Below are positions 46,411 to 62,910 of a stretch of DNA of 64,000 nt, piece after piece. The notes beneath the pieces are model-generated. The model ran no database searches and was not told the DNA's origin. It saw nothing but the letters and a program-made list of their open reading frames with translations. Where the stretch lies: NCBI GenBank assembly GCA_002943765.1, contig PQWQ01000006.1, positions 496,001 through 560,000 on the forward strand, read 5' to 3'. The translations under genes were made by a program, and so were the position numbers. The stretch comes from Psoroptes ovis (lineage: Eukaryota; Arthropoda; Arachnida; Sarcoptiformes; Psoroptidae). Within the stretch, counting starts at the first letter, position 1, and each line of letters starts with the position of its first letter.

Positions 46411-47898
46411 TTTTAAGTAAAATAAGAAAAATTTTCATTCATTTTCTTAGAAGAAGAATTCCGAAATTTTTTCCATTTAGTCAATAAAGGTGTGTAATCA
46501 ATTCATTTATTGATTTAATTTCAATATTATTAAAAAAATAATCATTTTTTCTCCGACTAATATTTGCAAATACCAAATGTAATAAAAGCCAGAATTTTTG
46601 TTTGATAAAAAAGATGCATAAAAAATATATTTCGATTCAAATTTCCTGCCGATTCAGATGTATTCGGTCGATGAAAAGTGCCAGACAGAAAATGAAAACT
46701 TTGCCATTTGTACAAAATGTAGAATCGATGGGAGAAAATATTCATAAAAACCAGAATCAAAAAAAAAATTCTTTGAACATTTTTTTTTTTGTTAGATTAA
46801 AATATGGAAAAAATTATTATTAATTTCATTCGTATATCAACAGAGAGAAATACAAAAAAAAACGAAATGATTCATGAGACAAAAGGACATTGAAATAAAA
46901 AAAAGATTTGATTAAAAATTCAAAATACCAATCTAGAGATTTGGATTCTCTCTTGGTAATAGTATTTGAATTGAAGAAAAAATAACAACAACAGAAAAAA
47001 ATTTTTAATTCAATCCATAATAGAAATGATGATGATAACAATAATGACAAAAAAAAAAAAAATAAAAACCAACTCAATTCTCAAGAGTATGAATACACAC
47101 GTACGAATACAAAAATTACTATGAATGAATGGATGAATGAGAACCTAAATTGACAATAATGACAATAATAATGATAATAATGGCACATTGAATTATTTTT
47201 CAATGTATTCAACATGAATGTTGGATTGAAATTTCATTTCAATTCTATTTTTTCTCACTCTGTCATTAGATTAGTATTATCATTATCTCATTTAAATTAT
47301 CATCACCATCATCTACGTAAATGAATGAATAATAATAATAATAATTTAAATTCCATGAAGAAACAATGAAACAAAATGGTTTCCATTTTTATTATTTTTC
47401 TTGAAACGATACAATTCTTCATTATTATTATTGATATTCTTTGTTGTATAATGTTATTTTTTCTCTGTTGTTATTCTTTCATTTCATTATCAAGTGAAAC
47501 AATCAATTCATTCAATCAGTGTTGATACGAGAATATATGTAGGACCTTTTAAGAGGAAACCTTTTAAGGTCGATTACAATAAGATGTGTAGAAAAAAATT
47601 TCAATCAAATCAAAATTGAACTTGATTGTCTAATAATAATAACAATAATAGTAATAAACATCAAGATTGAATCAAGATTTAAATTTGAAAAGTAAAAAAA
47701 TAAAATAAATTTTCAACTTGCAAAAATCGGAACAAATGTTTGAAGTTATATTTATTTTTACTTGTCTAGTTTTTCAATGGTCGTAAATAGCTTTTCGTAC
47801 ACAGGCATTGACTGACAAGATTCATTCAATTTTCGTTTTGATATTATATACTAACGATTTCCGAATGGAAAAATTGAAATAAAATTGAAATTTTCACC

Positions 47899-47919
47899 AA
47901 AAAAAAAAAAAAAAAAAAA
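47899..47919 (+). repeat. Poly(A) run
   Basis: About 21 consecutive A residues in AT-rich non-coding DNA. Confidence 0.9.
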
Positions 47920-50900
47920 TATTGAAATGAAATCATCATCATTTTTTAGCGAAAAAAAAAATTTTGAAAATTGAAAACAATTTTCACAAGAATCGATAAT
48001 ATAAAATTTATGATCCTTGTGAATTGAAAATCGTGTATAATATTTATTCATATTGATTTTGATATTGATTTTTATGACGTAAAATAAATATTTTTATTTT
48101 TTTGAAATGTTTTCAAATTTCAAAATTGAAATAAATGTAAATTTTGAAATCATTTTTTTCGATGTGAAATTCATTTTTTCAAATAAAAAAAAAATATGAT
48201 AATAAATATAAAAAATGATGATATGAATAAAGATATGAGACAAATTGAACCAATAGATTGAAAAAAAACAGATAAAGATAAACATAAACTTTTATGGGAT
48301 ATTTTGGAATTTTTTTTCAAAATGAAATTGGTAAATATTGAAAAAAGCAGATGTTTGTTCTATACTTGCAAAGGATCATATTTTTCTGGAGAAAAAAAAG
48401 ATCAGAATATTTCGTAATTGATGTAAATGATCGGTAGATTTTACTCTTTCGTTTGATCTCTGAAAACAAACAAATGAGTATCTACCAATTGATTGATCAA
48501 ATCTATCGAATTTCAATCATACAATTCAAACATCAGTCAATGATTGTCTAATTGTCTGTGCAGTAATGTAATTACTACATTTTAAATAGACGATTGTAAT
48601 GAGCGCAAAGTGATCTTTATTTTCATTTGTTTGAAATAAGAAAAATGATCGATAAATTATTTTAAATGAAGTGAAGTGGTCATTCAAATCATTATCGTTT
48701 CAAATTTTAATCGAAATATCATGTATCGATCTATTATCTAATATTTCATCGAAAATAAATTGAGAAAAAAAATTCATTACAAGTGACACTTTCGGGCAAA
48801 TTTTTTTTTTCTATCAAATGAAAAATTATTTTTGCTTCGAAAACAATCATCTTTGTTTCATTTCTCTCTCAAAACTTTCTATTGATTAAATTGAATTAAA
48901 ATGAATTGAAAAAAATGAAACAAAAAACCGAATAAAAGATAAAATGGACCATGAAAATATCAAAAAATCAAACGGAAATTTTCGGAAATCAAACATAGCC
49001 CTCTCTCTATATTCTGTATTCCAAAATAGAAATTGGATTGTTTATTTATTTTTCTCGATATTTCATTCAAGAATTTCAAAGATAAAATAATTGGCAACTT
49101 TTATCATCGAAATGTATATTCCGATGTTTGGCGATGTTTTGTTTGTTTGAAAATATAATCAATACTAAAATATTATTATTCAATTTATTTTTTATTTTAT
49201 CATTGAATGATTAATGGATCATTGTGAAATAGACAGTCAGACAGTCAAAACAAAAACTTGAATAAAAACAGTCGAAAAACAAAACTAAACTAAAACAAAA
49301 TTCAGTGAATTTCGATAGAATGATGGAAACAATTGAAAAAAACTGTTTGAAAAACAGAACAAAAACAAAAAAAAAACAACATTAAATATCATCACTGAAT
49401 TGAAGTTATCTTGAATAAGAATATTAATATATATTGAATGGAATGATGTAATTTTTAAGCAAAAAAAAACACACATTCATTGATGTATTGATTCATTGAA
49501 CCATTGAAAACTAAATCATTTAAAAATAAAGTTGATTTTTTGAGTGAAAAAAGCCTATCGATATACAGACAAACTTAATCATTTTTTAATGATCAAATAT
49601 TCAATCAATGATTTGGAAATTTTTCTTTGTTAAGTTTTCTACCGAAGAACGAAAATCGATGATAACATCAAAAGGTATCATTTTTTTAATGTGATAATTA
49701 TCAATGATGACTTTATATATGTGGAACTTTTGACATGTGGAAAAATTTGGGGAGAAAAATCTTTACAATCAAATTAGTTTACAGCAGCAGCAACAGCAGA
49801 AGAAATTGAAGAATAATGAAGAAATAAGAGCAAATAAATTGAATGGAAAATAAATTGTTATCATCATAATCATCATTATTACATCGAAAAATTCAATCAA
49901 TCAATTTTTCTAAATTACGAAAAATATTTCCATGAAGAAATGATAATTTTGAAATGTTTTTTGGGCTATTTTTCTTGCATTCATTCATTCATTGTCAAAT
50001 GTCATATCATTCAACTGACGTTTTTAGTTTTGTTTCGTTTCATTATTCATTTGTCAAATCATAACTAAATGATACTAAATGACTAAACACAAAACACCTG
50101 TCTTTTTCAAATTTACTTATTCATATACAGGAAGTTTCATTTTGATGTGTGTGTGTGTTTCATTTCAAACTTTAATCATTTCATGTCGGAGTTCGATTCA
50201 TTTTGAAAAGGATAATAATGATAATAACGCCCCACACACAATGTAATCATTTGACATAATGGAAAAAAAATAAAATGAAAAAATGAATTGAACCAATCAA
50301 TGTTCAAATGAAAACGCGTGATTGATTCTGTATATCTCAATTTATATTTTGATTGAATTTATACTCTATTCATTGATTGATTCTTTCAATTTTTGATATT
50401 TGAAATGTAGAATGTGGGATGGCAAGAAAAAAATCAATACAATCAATAGATTTTGAATTGATAAAAATCAATAAATATAAATATTCATCAAATAATGAAT
50501 AAATATATCGGTGTCAAAATAAAATAACCAAAAAAATCTTTATTCATTCATAATGATAATAATAAATGAATAAAAATAATAAAACAATAAATGAAATGAT
50601 AGACATTTACAAACAAAATAAATAAATAAAAGAATAATAGCAGGAGCAAATAAAAATTTGATATTCATTTAATATCATTTTATCAATCATTTTCAAGCAA
50701 TATTGACAAAATTCGATGAACGGAATTTGATTTAATCAATTTTTTTATTTGTTCCATGGTAATAATAATATCATTATCATTATTATTATTATCATTATTT
50801 TTAGATTGAATCAAATTGAATCAAATCAATATGATTGAAAAATCAATAAATGATATTGATAATTTTCATTTATTATTGGAAAATAGATTTGAACAAATGA

Positions 50901-53900
50901 TTGAAACACAGACATCAGGAATTCATTTATGATTGAATTCAAAGATGGACAATTTTTTCCATGTTTATGATGGACAATTTTCGCATCTGATGATGATGAT
51001 ATCATGAATATTTTACATTATGGTATGACAATGTTTGATTCAAAATTTTTTTCGGCTACAAAACATTTCGATTCATTGATCAATTTAATGATTATATTTG
51101 TTGGTACAATTTTTTGATTATTATCATCATTATCATCATCAGTGAAATATGATTTATATTAACGGATTTAGAATCGATAGAATACAAATCATAACCATTA
51201 GATGATGTTTATATTTATCTATGAAACCATTATCAAATGTATCATTTATTTATATTTATCAATATATGTAATATTACATAAATATTTAAATATTATTAAA
51301 GAAATAAATGTAAGAATTTTTGTCCAAAACCTAAACCAGAAAAAATTGATTCATTTTTAGCCATAAATATTATCATCATTTATTGTTATTAATAATTGAT
51401 TACAATGATCACAATAATAAATGTCATTAGTAGTTGGACAGAAAAAAATATGAAAAATGAAAATGGATAATCACAAAAACAAGCAAAAAAAAGATAGAAA
51501 CACATTATATCATCATTTGTCCATTATGTTATTTTTCGATAAAAACATGAATTTCTTTTATCAATGTTTCATCATAATCATCATTATGAAGACTGTTTGA
51601 TGATATTATCATTTGAATCTTGCATACGATTCAATTGATGATATCCAAAAGATAATTTTCATCGAATGACAAGGAAAACAAACAAAATGATCGTAAATGA
51701 TTGAATATGGTGCACGGCCACCAAATCACCAAATCTTTGGGCAAAAAAAAATCAAGTTAGACGATAAGATTGACAAAAATGATTCTAATCAAAGAAAATA
51801 ACAAAATTATACTCCCAATTCAAGCAAGAAACCAGAATATATCAAAAATAAACCAATTACAATCATTGATTTCCAAAAATTTTCATCATTTAACTCTTTG
51901 GTTTTTCATTCAATTATTTTCAATGTATTTTCATGATTTATCCCATAAAATAATTGATCAAAAATCAAAAAATTTCAACAGCTATAAATATCAAATTCAC
52001 GATTGAAAAACAGTAATTTTTTCCGAAATCGGTTGGCGTGTTTATGCGTGTATTTTTGTCTACAAATGTCTGTGCGTGTTAAAATGGATAATTGGCATAA
52101 ATCATGTTAAAGCATTAAAGTGAAAATAAAGAAAAAAAATTATTGAAAAATTGTAAATAAATAAATTATAAATTTCTGATTGGTTTTCATGACCTAAAAA
52201 TGAAATTTACTTGTTTATACTTTTTCATCATCAAAAAATTCAAAAAAGTAGAAATGAATGTAGAAATTCATCAAATTCATCAATCGATGGCAACAACAAC
52301 AGCAGAAAAAATCATTAATCATTATGTGTGCGAAAATTATGGAATGAAATAAAAAGAAAAAAACTAAAAACATGAAATATCATCGGATTATGGTTTGGTG
52401 TATGGTGTATTATCTATGCTTACAAAACACATGTATTGAATTGATGATTGGAAATGAACTGAAATAACTCTATTGATAACTAAGCGTTTGGGAAGACGGA
52501 GACGGGAGAAAAAAATCCTACGAAACTAAAAAAAAATCCATGAATTTTTTGCATTTATTCACCGAGATTTACAACTTAGCTCAAAACTAAATGAAATTAC
52601 ATGGAAATATTAAATGTGATATTTTGCAAAGTATTTTTTCGATCAGAAATGTTTATTTCAGAAGTATTTATTTATTTATGTTTATATTTTTAATTATATT
52701 TTCAATTTCTATTCCGAAATAATCATAATTATTGTAAGCATTTTAATTATTATTATTATTAACAGTATTATCATCATTGAAGAACCAACTAAAAACAAAA
52801 TTTTAATTTCTATTCCTACCAAATTTCATATTTGCAAAAATTATAATCGAAAAAAATAGTACATTGATATTCAGGCACGACTTATCATGATATAATCATT
52901 CGTATAAATAAACAAATATTCGAAAATAGATGCGGATGCATGTTTATTAAACATTTTTGGTAAATGAAAGGGCAAAAATTCAATGGATTCAAATGAAATT
53001 AAATATAAAGCGTGGATTTGTACAGTTTTTCGAAATTCTCGATTTTGGCAAGCGCCACACATAATTACAAATTAGATATTGAAAAATAGAAATTAAAAAC
53101 ATTTGAGAAATATTTCCCAATTTAATATGATTTCCCGGCAAATTTAAATGCATTTAATCAAGTCTTTGCTCGTGTGTAACGAATTGCGCATTGAAACATA
53201 TCAAAATGTGAAAATTTTCAACCGAATATCTGTGACAATGTCTCACCAATGAATTCATTCAGCTAATGAGTGATTAGTTATTAGTAGCACTTGAAAATAT
53301 AGAATCAGGAGAACTGAATGACCAAACTATTGAAACTGTTTGAAAACATTTGAAAATCTTGAGAATTGGAAATTTTACGAAGAAAAAATTTGAAATTGAA
53401 AAATTTCCTTCCAGTTCTTTTAACAAAACGATAATGAATTGATTTTCAAAGTATTTTCGAAAAAATAATTGAAATATTACCTAAAATGTACACATAACAA
53501 ACAAACTTATACAACAATACAATAATATTAATGATCATCATCATCATTTGAGCAGGCAAAACAATTTAATAATAATAATATCATTAATAATAATAATAAA
53601 AATGTAATGAATTTTTCAATCAGAATTTTTCAAATAATAATAATTTCAATAATAATATTTGAAATAACAATTTCATATCATTTCATATTATTAATATTTC
53701 AATCATCAATAAAATGATTGCCTAACTGGTTATGATTATTACTCTGATTATTGTGATTATTATTATGATTTGCTATTTATTTTCATCAATAAAAACATTT
53801 ATGCCCAAAAAATGAAAAATATATGAAACGATTTTGCACCCAAAGAAAAAAATATCATTTTAAAAAATGGTGTGCAATAAAAAAAATTTGAAGAAATGAA

Positions 53901-54445
53901 ATTTGAAAATTTTGAAATTGGTAGAAATTCGTGAAAAATTATCGATAATTTTCAATGAATAACGACAACGAATAAAAATGAAAGAAAATTATGAATTCAA
54001 TTGAAAATGAAAATCAATGTTTTGTGTATCAATGATTTGTTTGTGTTTGTATATGTTTAAATCGTTTGAAATTGAAGTTGAAAAAAATTTCTTCAAATTT
54101 CAAATAGGAAAATTGTCACAATTTAAATGTGATGATGAAAAGAATTTCAAAATGAAACTATGAAAATGTTCAAGAAAGAAACATATAAGAATTTCATATT
54201 CATATCACGAAATATTGAAATTTAATTTGAAAAAATATTATGGAAAATCATTCATATGAAATCACATTTCACTTTGAAATTATTTCACATTGAAAGCAAT
54301 AAAATTTTCGTTTTTCAAGAATTGAATCATTTCACTTGAATTGAAATATATAAATAAATAATCGTTGATATTTATTTTTGTTCAATAATATTGAAAATTA
54401 TTAAATATTATCCTGATCATCGTAAGGATTTTATGTGGTTTGCAA

Positions 54446-54464
54446 GTGTGTGTGTGTGTGTGTG
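54446..54464 (+). repeat. (GT)n microsatellite
   Basis: Uninterrupted GT dinucleotide run. Confidence 0.95.
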
Positions 54465-57400
54465 GTTATGTAAGTTTGTAATAATATTCGCACATGAATT
54501 ATCATACACATGCTTTAGGCTCGAAATTTTATGATTACCGAAATTCGGTATTATGATTGAAGCAGTTCAAATTTGGATCAATTTCAAAAATTTTACCTTT
54601 ATTATCTTCTACCATAATCGGTTTTTGAATTGACCATTTTTTTCTTTGAAAATTAATGATACAAATGATGATTGGAGAAAAACATATATTTAGACATTTG
54701 AATAATTGAATACTGATGATTTTTTATGATAGTTATCTGCAGACATTTTGTCAGACTACCATAAAGATATTTGCATAAAATTCACAAAAATCGGTGAATT
54801 AATTTTAAACAGATAATCAAACAAATGTATCACAAATATTTTCAATAATTGATAGCTGAATAAAGGTGACAATATTTGAAAATAAAATTTCACATTTTAA
54901 TGAAGAAAATCATGGATTTTCAATCTAAGAAATTCATAAACGAATTCAATTTGAATTTATCACTTGAACACTATGAAGATTGAATTAATTTCAAATATTA
55001 AATATCTATGAATTATGATTGAATGAAAAATGAATGAAATAAACAGGAAAACAAAATTTTTTTTCATTCAACCAAAATAAAACATTTATTTGCGTGACCT
55101 AAGCAACAACAGCAACATTTCAAAGATGATTATTATTATTATGATGATGATGATGATGGTATCATACACACAGAAATAATACACACAAAAACATTGAAAC
55201 AAAAAACGAAAATTTTTAGCTTAATTTGAATGAATGAATGAATTTATTTCCTGATTTTTATTAATTTTTAATAATAATAAAAGTAATAATCAAAACTGAA
55301 ATTGAATAAATTTTCTATGGATTTTACTATGCAAAATTTCGAATATTTTCAAACACATAATAATTGTCAATGAATAAAATTGAATGAATTGAAATTAGAA
55401 TCAATAAATGTGAATATGTGTGATTCAATTGACATTTGTTTTTGAAATGGAAAATGAAATTGATAATTTACTGCATACACACACCAACCAACACACAGAC
55501 ACACACCCAAAAATTGTCGATTGAATGATTGAATTGTTTTGTTTTTTCGTTTTTTTGGCTATGAAAAATCATTGATCAGAATGGAGCACACAAACAATCA
55601 TTAATTTCACAAAATTGAAAACAAAAAAAAAACATTTACAAAGATTTATTATTTGATTTTATGAAAATCACAAAATAACAAAATCAAAATTGATGTCAAT
55701 ACATTTCACATTTGAAATGAAATTTAAATTGAAATGAATGAAAACATCGTTTATTATTATCATTATTATTCGTAATACTTGAAAATAATAGCAAAAATAG
55801 CAAATTTGATTTGATTGATTCTTTGATTTTTTTTCCAAATAGCTGAAGCCAAAATTGAATTAAATGAATTGAAAGTTGAGAATAACGCAATAATAAGAAA
55901 ATTCAAATTGAAATTGAGACACCGCACATCCAAATGATTGGCTTTTACAAATACAATACACACAAATGATTGAAAACGCAAAGGTTTTCCGAGAGTAACA
56001 ACTGACACATTTGATGGAAAATCAATTTTTTTTTTCATTGCATCGTTTTCAATTTTTTCTTTTGTTTTATTCAATAAATGTAAGATTCACTACATAATAT
56101 ATATGAGCGAAAATACATACAAATATTCACATTTAATAATGACATTTTCGCCAGGATGTGTGATTTCAATCAAATTTTACATGGAAAAGATTGATTGAAA
56201 ATGATGAAAATCAAAATGCGAAACATAGAAAACGATTATGATGATGAAAATTGCACCGTTGAATTATGCCAGTGTACAATCATCAAATATTTTATGAGAA
56301 AAATGTATTCAATTTTCATTTTTTTGTTGGACATGAGGAAAAATGATTACTATCGGACAAACTGTCCAGAAACCTTTTAATAAAAATAAATTTTTTCCAT
56401 GCTCAATGAACGAATCAAACGATAAAAAAGAGATACAAAAGATGCTTTTGATGATGAACGGTTATCAAGAGTTGAAAATCAAGAGTTTTCGTAATGAATA
56501 ATGGCGAATAAAATCGCTTTTGAAGTAAAATATAAAAATACCGTTAATAAATGATGATAATAACTTTGATTTTTGCTTTTTTCTATGAATAAATTTAATT
56601 CAATTTTTTTCCAGTTTTTTTGAAAGGAAGATAACGGAAAAAAAACAAAAATTAAATCAGTAAATCACGAGTTTCTTCAAATCATAATCAAAATCAAATT
56701 GAATTAATGATAAAATGAGTGAAGAAAATTTCTTTTTCGTAAAAATATCAAACAGAAATCGGTTAAAAAAATTGAATGAATTAAATAAAAACCGATGCTT
56801 CGTGCTGTAAATACTCTAAAAATATTTTCAAGATTTTCACTGCATGATTTCTTTAAATCAGGCAAATTTTCACTGAAACATAAAACAATTCAAAAGATTT
56901 AGGTGAGTATTTTTCAATTCAAAAAATTTTTGTATTGAAAATTTCAAATTTTTTAAATTCAAGATAATTGTAATCAAATTAAAATCATCCATAATTCAAC
57001 CGGAGATTTTCTAAAAATGAAATTTTCTGAAGAAACACATTTCTCGAAATGAAAATCCTTACGATTGTTTCGAAAATGTTTTAAAAATTTTCCCCTCTCT
57101 TAACTCACATATTGAGATTGCTATTTACTGAAATCATAATGATGACGATAATGAATAATAATAATGATAATAAAATCATGTATGAATCATGATAATGGTA
57201 ATAATTTACGCATATTTACACCGAGAAAACCGAGTAAAAAAACCTTAACTTATGATTAATATCCAATTTTATTTTTCAAGATTCCAAATTCAGAATTTTT
57301 TTTCTGGTTATTTTGGTGTGTTCAAATATTTATCTAAACATATTTTCATTATTTCATTCATTCATTCATTATATCATTTATTTATAAACTTATAAATTTA

Positions 57401-57510
57401 TAAACAAAAGAAAGTCAGAAAAAAATATTTGCAGATATGAAAATAATAATATATGAATTATGAATTGAAGCAATGATAATAAACGTATGTGAATATGATA
57501 TGTGAGTGAG

Positions 57511-57532
57511 TGTGTGTGTGTGTGTGTGTGTG
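57511..57532 (+). repeat. (TG)n microsatellite
   Basis: Eleven TG repeats preceded by an imperfect GTGAGTGAG stretch. Confidence 0.95.
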
Positions 57533-60500
57533 CATTTCAAATGAAACCAACCGAAATGTCAACTTTTATATGACAAATAAAAATCATTTTTCGCTTAGTT
57601 ATCATTGTAAATTTATTGTTCATTGATTCGAGAATTTTTTTTGTGTTTTAGTTTCGTTTCGCTTTTGTTTTTGTTTTTTCAAGAGTTTCAAGTTTAAACT
57701 CAAACGAAATGAATTTGAATTATTATCATCATTATCATTACACACAATGGACGACTAACCTTTTGTGTTTTTTTCTTTTTGATATTCATAAGAGTTTTTG
57801 TTTTTGTTTTGGTGAATTTATCAGGAACTTTGTACAATTTTCAAATTCAATTTGAAAAATTAAAAATTCAAAGTAAAGATATTGTTTTTTCTTTTTCATT
57901 CAAAAGTTGAAATTCAATTCAAACAAATGAATGAATGAATTGAATTTAATTTTAAAAATTTGAAGGAATGTATCATTCATCAAGCTGAATAAAAGAAATG
58001 AAAATTGAATGAATGAACGAATGAATGGATCGAGCCTAAAAACAATTGAATTTTTAGTAATTAAAGCAAGAAAAAATTCATATCAAAATTGTCGTTATAA
58101 GAATAGGAAGAAGAATGATTTTTCTAAGGAAAAAATCAGATGAATCAAATCAAATTGAATTAAACTATGCTTCAAATCATCATGAATCATCTGATATTGT
58201 CACTTGAATTGTCATTTTCAATTGAATCAATCAATCAAATTGAAGGAACAAAAATATTTGTAACATTTTTCAGACCATTCAAATACGAAAACTTAGAAAC
58301 AATTTGTTCAAAAACAAAACAAATTTGTTTGTTGCTCTTCGTGAAATTTACAAGCGAAAACCTTCTTAGAACAAGATCTTTCAAATCAAAATATTCGGAA
58401 ATCTTTATGTTATGCATTCAAGTAATCTTTCACACAAAAGATTATTGTGAGGAAAACAAAAAATGGAAATAATCTTGATCATTTTTTGGTGTGGTAAACG
58501 AACGAAAGAAATAAAAGAAAAGTAAGAAACAATGAACAATCAATGTTATACAAGTCACATCACATAATAATAATAATTATGTTATTATTATCATTTGAAA
58601 ACAAAGAAGAAAAAAAGGAAGCGAAATATATGAATCAAATATGAACTGAAAAACAAATGATAAAGATAATGTTTTGAAATATTTTAAAATATGAATTGCA
58701 AATATTTTGTTGAGCATTATGCATTAAAATATTAAGATCAAAATAATAATAACAATAATTACATGTGTTTTTATTTATCTATTATTTGTTTATTATTCAA
58801 AGATAATAATGATGATTTTGAAAACAAATTTCGAACATTCATTCATTTCAACATTATTTTCATAGTTTATTCAATGTGAAACAAATATCAAGATGATACA
58901 AATATCATATAAATAACAATCGTTGATTGGTGCTTTATGATATTATTTTCATATTTCGCTCAACACTGTGTAACTGCTTATTTTTCTCTGAATAAACATT
59001 TCAAATGAAGACAAAAACAACATTATGTTTTCAAATCAAATTAAAGTTAAAATATTTTTAAATAATTCAAATTTTATCGTATGACTTTTTATTCAAAGTC
59101 AAAAGTCATTATTATTATTATCATTGTTACTATTATCAAATGTTCATTTATCACGTAATCATGCTTAATATAATGATAAAACTCATGAAACTGATATTAT
59201 CTTGATTCACATATGCACACACGTATGATGATGATGATGAAACAATGATTCCAAGAAAATGAATTTCAAAAGAAAAATTCAAATCTTATCTTGATTCATT
59301 TTTGTTTCAAAGTTTTCAAATTTTGAAATTTAAAACTTTTACAAAGTTTAAAATTCATTTAAAACTTGAAATTTATATGATTCAATTGAATTGAATGTCT
59401 TTTATAACTGCACGCCATTCATTGACTTGTATCAGAGACATTATTATCAATTGTTTTAACTGTCAATCTTATTTTTCTTTTGAATTCAATGAAAATAATT
59501 CAAATAATTGAAATAATGATAAGAATTAACGTATTCAAGATGTTATAAATTCAAAGAAAAAAAGTGTCGTTTAATTTTTGTTTTTGACACTTGTAAGAAA
59601 CGTATCTGTGTGATATGTGTGTCAATGATTGTATGTGTCAGTCTAACGATTTAAACAATTCGACAATTTAATGAGCCTAATTTTACTTGCCGAAGTTTTT
59701 TCTGTCGATTTTCGATTTTTTTGGTGATTTCATTTCATCAATCTCAAAAAAATAATTTTGGGATAATACAAAACCTGCTATTATATTGTTGTTGTTGTTG
59801 ACATGTTTGAAAAGGTGTTGAAATTTTTCATTTTCAATCGATATTTATGATGTCTTTTCATAGAGATATTTTCAAGATTTTCAAAAATAACGGAGATGAA
59901 AATGAAAATGACTTGAATGAAATCAAACAAATTAACAATTTCAAAGGAAAATTTTCACCGAGACAAACCGTAAACAACCTGTTGCATTCACTTTGATTTT
60001 TCATTTTATTTTTCAATAAATACGATTCGATGGAAACAATTCATTGAACATTTTTCTTCATTCATCTAACAACAATGATATCAAGATTTTTCTTGTTTTC
60101 GAAATTTATTGAAAAAAATATCAAAATATGAAAAAATTTAGGGAGAAAATGTTCGATGATGATGATCAACGAAATGATAACAAAATAATAATAGAAAATA
60201 TGTATTGAAAATTTTGTGAATGGACCTGATTTGAAAAAATTTCGAGAATACAAACGAAAGAAGAGAACAGAAATTAATAATGAAATAAATATACAATTCA
60301 ATGCTCTAATGAACATATATTTTGAAACATTTATTTGAATTCATTCAAGTATTTATTCTTCATTTGTTTTATATTTTAAATAAATATGAATAAATACTTT
60401 TAATAACAACAATTACAAGATTCATCATTATATTTTATTATAATGAAAAATACGAATGAATCTTGATTTTTAGTTTAAAATAAATATGAATACAAAAGCT

Positions 60501-62891
60501 AAACAATTGAAAATTTTTTGATTTATTGAGCAATCATTTTCGTTTGATTTTTTTGATCATTTGATTAGCTGCGAATATTCATATGAGAAACAGAATTTTC
60601 ATTTTTAAAAATATAAAAATGAATTATCATTGTTAACCTTGAAAGTTTTTCCAAAAAAAATCAACATTTATTCATTTGTGAAATACACACACACAAAAAC
60701 ACATTGAAACATGTTCAACATTTTCCCTTGTTTTAATATTGACATACACAAAAACAATGAACCATGTTAATAACAAAAAAATCAACGGATTAGTGATGAA
60801 AAACAATGGAAAAAGTAATCATTAAATACATACATGAAAACAATATGATTTTTTGAAATGATCCAGATCATCATAATGTTTGTCAATGTTAATTATTGTT
60901 GTTACAGTTGTTGTTCACATGAAATTCAAAAACAATGGATCGTGGCCAATTGAAATTGCTCTGAAAATGCAGAAAATATGACATTTAAAAGAAATTGAAA
61001 CCGAATTGATGCAATTTGATCCATTTTTGTAGAATTTTTTACAATTTTCATTTTACTATTTCATTTCAATTCTATGGCTGAAAAGGCATTAAAATTTGGT
61101 GGAAAATTGAAAAAAAATTGATTCAATTTAGAGGATTGTAAACACATGTAAGAACCAGTAATAACCCATTTAGTTTTCGGACGTTAACCGTTTTCTTATT
61201 GAGAATGACATAATTCAATTTATTAATTTTTTCAATCGTTTCTAAAAGGATAATTGGACATTGATCAGCATTAACCAGATGATAAAAATGATATCGAATC
61301 GATTATATCATAAAATTTATCATCATTACATCGGATTATGGTCAAAGAACATCGAATTTATAAAAAACAATTGAATAATTACGATTAAGCATCGAATTTG
61401 TAGACAAATATAGAAAAATAAAAAAATCATTCAATAATCTACTATTTGAAATTTAAATTAAGGTCAATCAATTCACCCTGATATTGAATTTTTATTTTTA
61501 TTTTTTTCATTCGAATTCAATCAAATTAAATTTAATGATGGAAAGAAAATTGGTCAAAATTTGCTTGTGGAATAAAGATTAAGCATTATCTAGATGTGTT
61601 CGTGAGATAGCCCGAAAAACAAAAACCTGAATTAATTTTAAATTAGCAGAAATCTGTTCATTTGTTTCAAAAATAAACAAATACATGGTAAAATAATGTC
61701 AAGGTTTTGTTGAAAACAAAAAAAAATCATAACAATTATTACTGGAATAAATTGGATGGAAAAAAATAAAAATAAATTAGGACAATCTTGTATTTGTTTT
61801 GGCTGTTGTTGCTTAATTTTTCGGTGATAAAATGGACTGGAAAAAATGAAATTTGTTGGTCATTTCAATTCATTTATGAAAATAATAATCAATTTGTCAA
61901 TCACCATAATTATTTGATGAATTTTTTTTTTTCGGTATCGGATAGATATTTATCAAAATTAATAACAATCAATTGTCAAGTGATGGTTATATATATGCAA
62001 AACATTAATTGATCAAATAATTACTATTATTCTGTTTTGTCTGATTTGCATGTTTATATTCAATGTGAAATTAGTCTTAATGATCAATATATTTAGCGGA
62101 TTGATATGGGATTTTGGAAAAAAGAAATTATTTAGGTCAAATAATTGAAAAATTTTATTGTTAATAGCTGAAAATGTAAATGTGAATGCGGTTGTTACAC
62201 AGCTATGATTAACGAAATCAGACATAATAATAATAATAACGATAATAATCAAAATAATAAAAATATTCAATTGATGTGTGAGAATAATATGTAATATTTT
62301 GAAGAGAAACTTTTGGTTTTACTGATTTTAATAATAATACAAAATAATGATCGAAAATAACAAGTATTCGATAAACATCATCATCGTTATTATTATCATT
62401 ATTATTATTACAATTCGAAGAAAATTTGAATTGAATCCAAAACTATTAGACAAGAAAACACCGACAACAAACATTCAACATTCATTCATTTATTCAATAG
62501 TAGAAATAAAGACACAGAAAAGTATTATACATTGATTCAAAGTGATTGATCGATCAAATGAAATGAGATGAAATAAAATTATTACATACATCCAATTCGA
62601 TGCAATTTGATTTGTTCTGATTTGATCGATTATTAATAATTGTTTGAATGTTTTAAAAGTAACAAATGAAAATAATAACCAAAAACATGAAATAAATGAC
62701 TAATAATAATATTTTTCGATACAAAATACAGTAATACAATGATATATACGATTATCATGAAAGGAAAAGATGAACCTGAATGAAGAGACAGGAGAAAAAA
62801 TTACTTCTAATTCAATTTTAACCAGAAATAATGAATGAAAAATTTGTCGAATTGAAGATGTAAAATGTATTCAATATGCAATGAATCAATT

Positions 62892-62910
62892 GATCGATCG
62901 ATCGATCGAT
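62892..62910 (+). repeat. (GATC)n simple repeat
   Basis: Tandem GATC tetranucleotides running into an ATCA repeat; a similar mixed repeat occurs near 8939-8966. Confidence 0.9.

Noticed and set aside
47560..47569. CCTTTTAAGG, a perfect CArG-box consensus
   Set aside because: Several such matches are expected by chance in 64 kb of this composition, and no nearby gene supports it.
48433..48486. Imperfect inverted repeat GGTAGAT.../...ATCTACC
   Set aside because: The arms are short with a gap, and there is no target duplication or transposon-like end; not distinguishable from chance.
58167..58472. 101-codon plus-strand frame in the gene desert
   Set aside because: No recognisable domain or splice context, and overlapped by an antisense frame; composition fits random AT-rich DNA.
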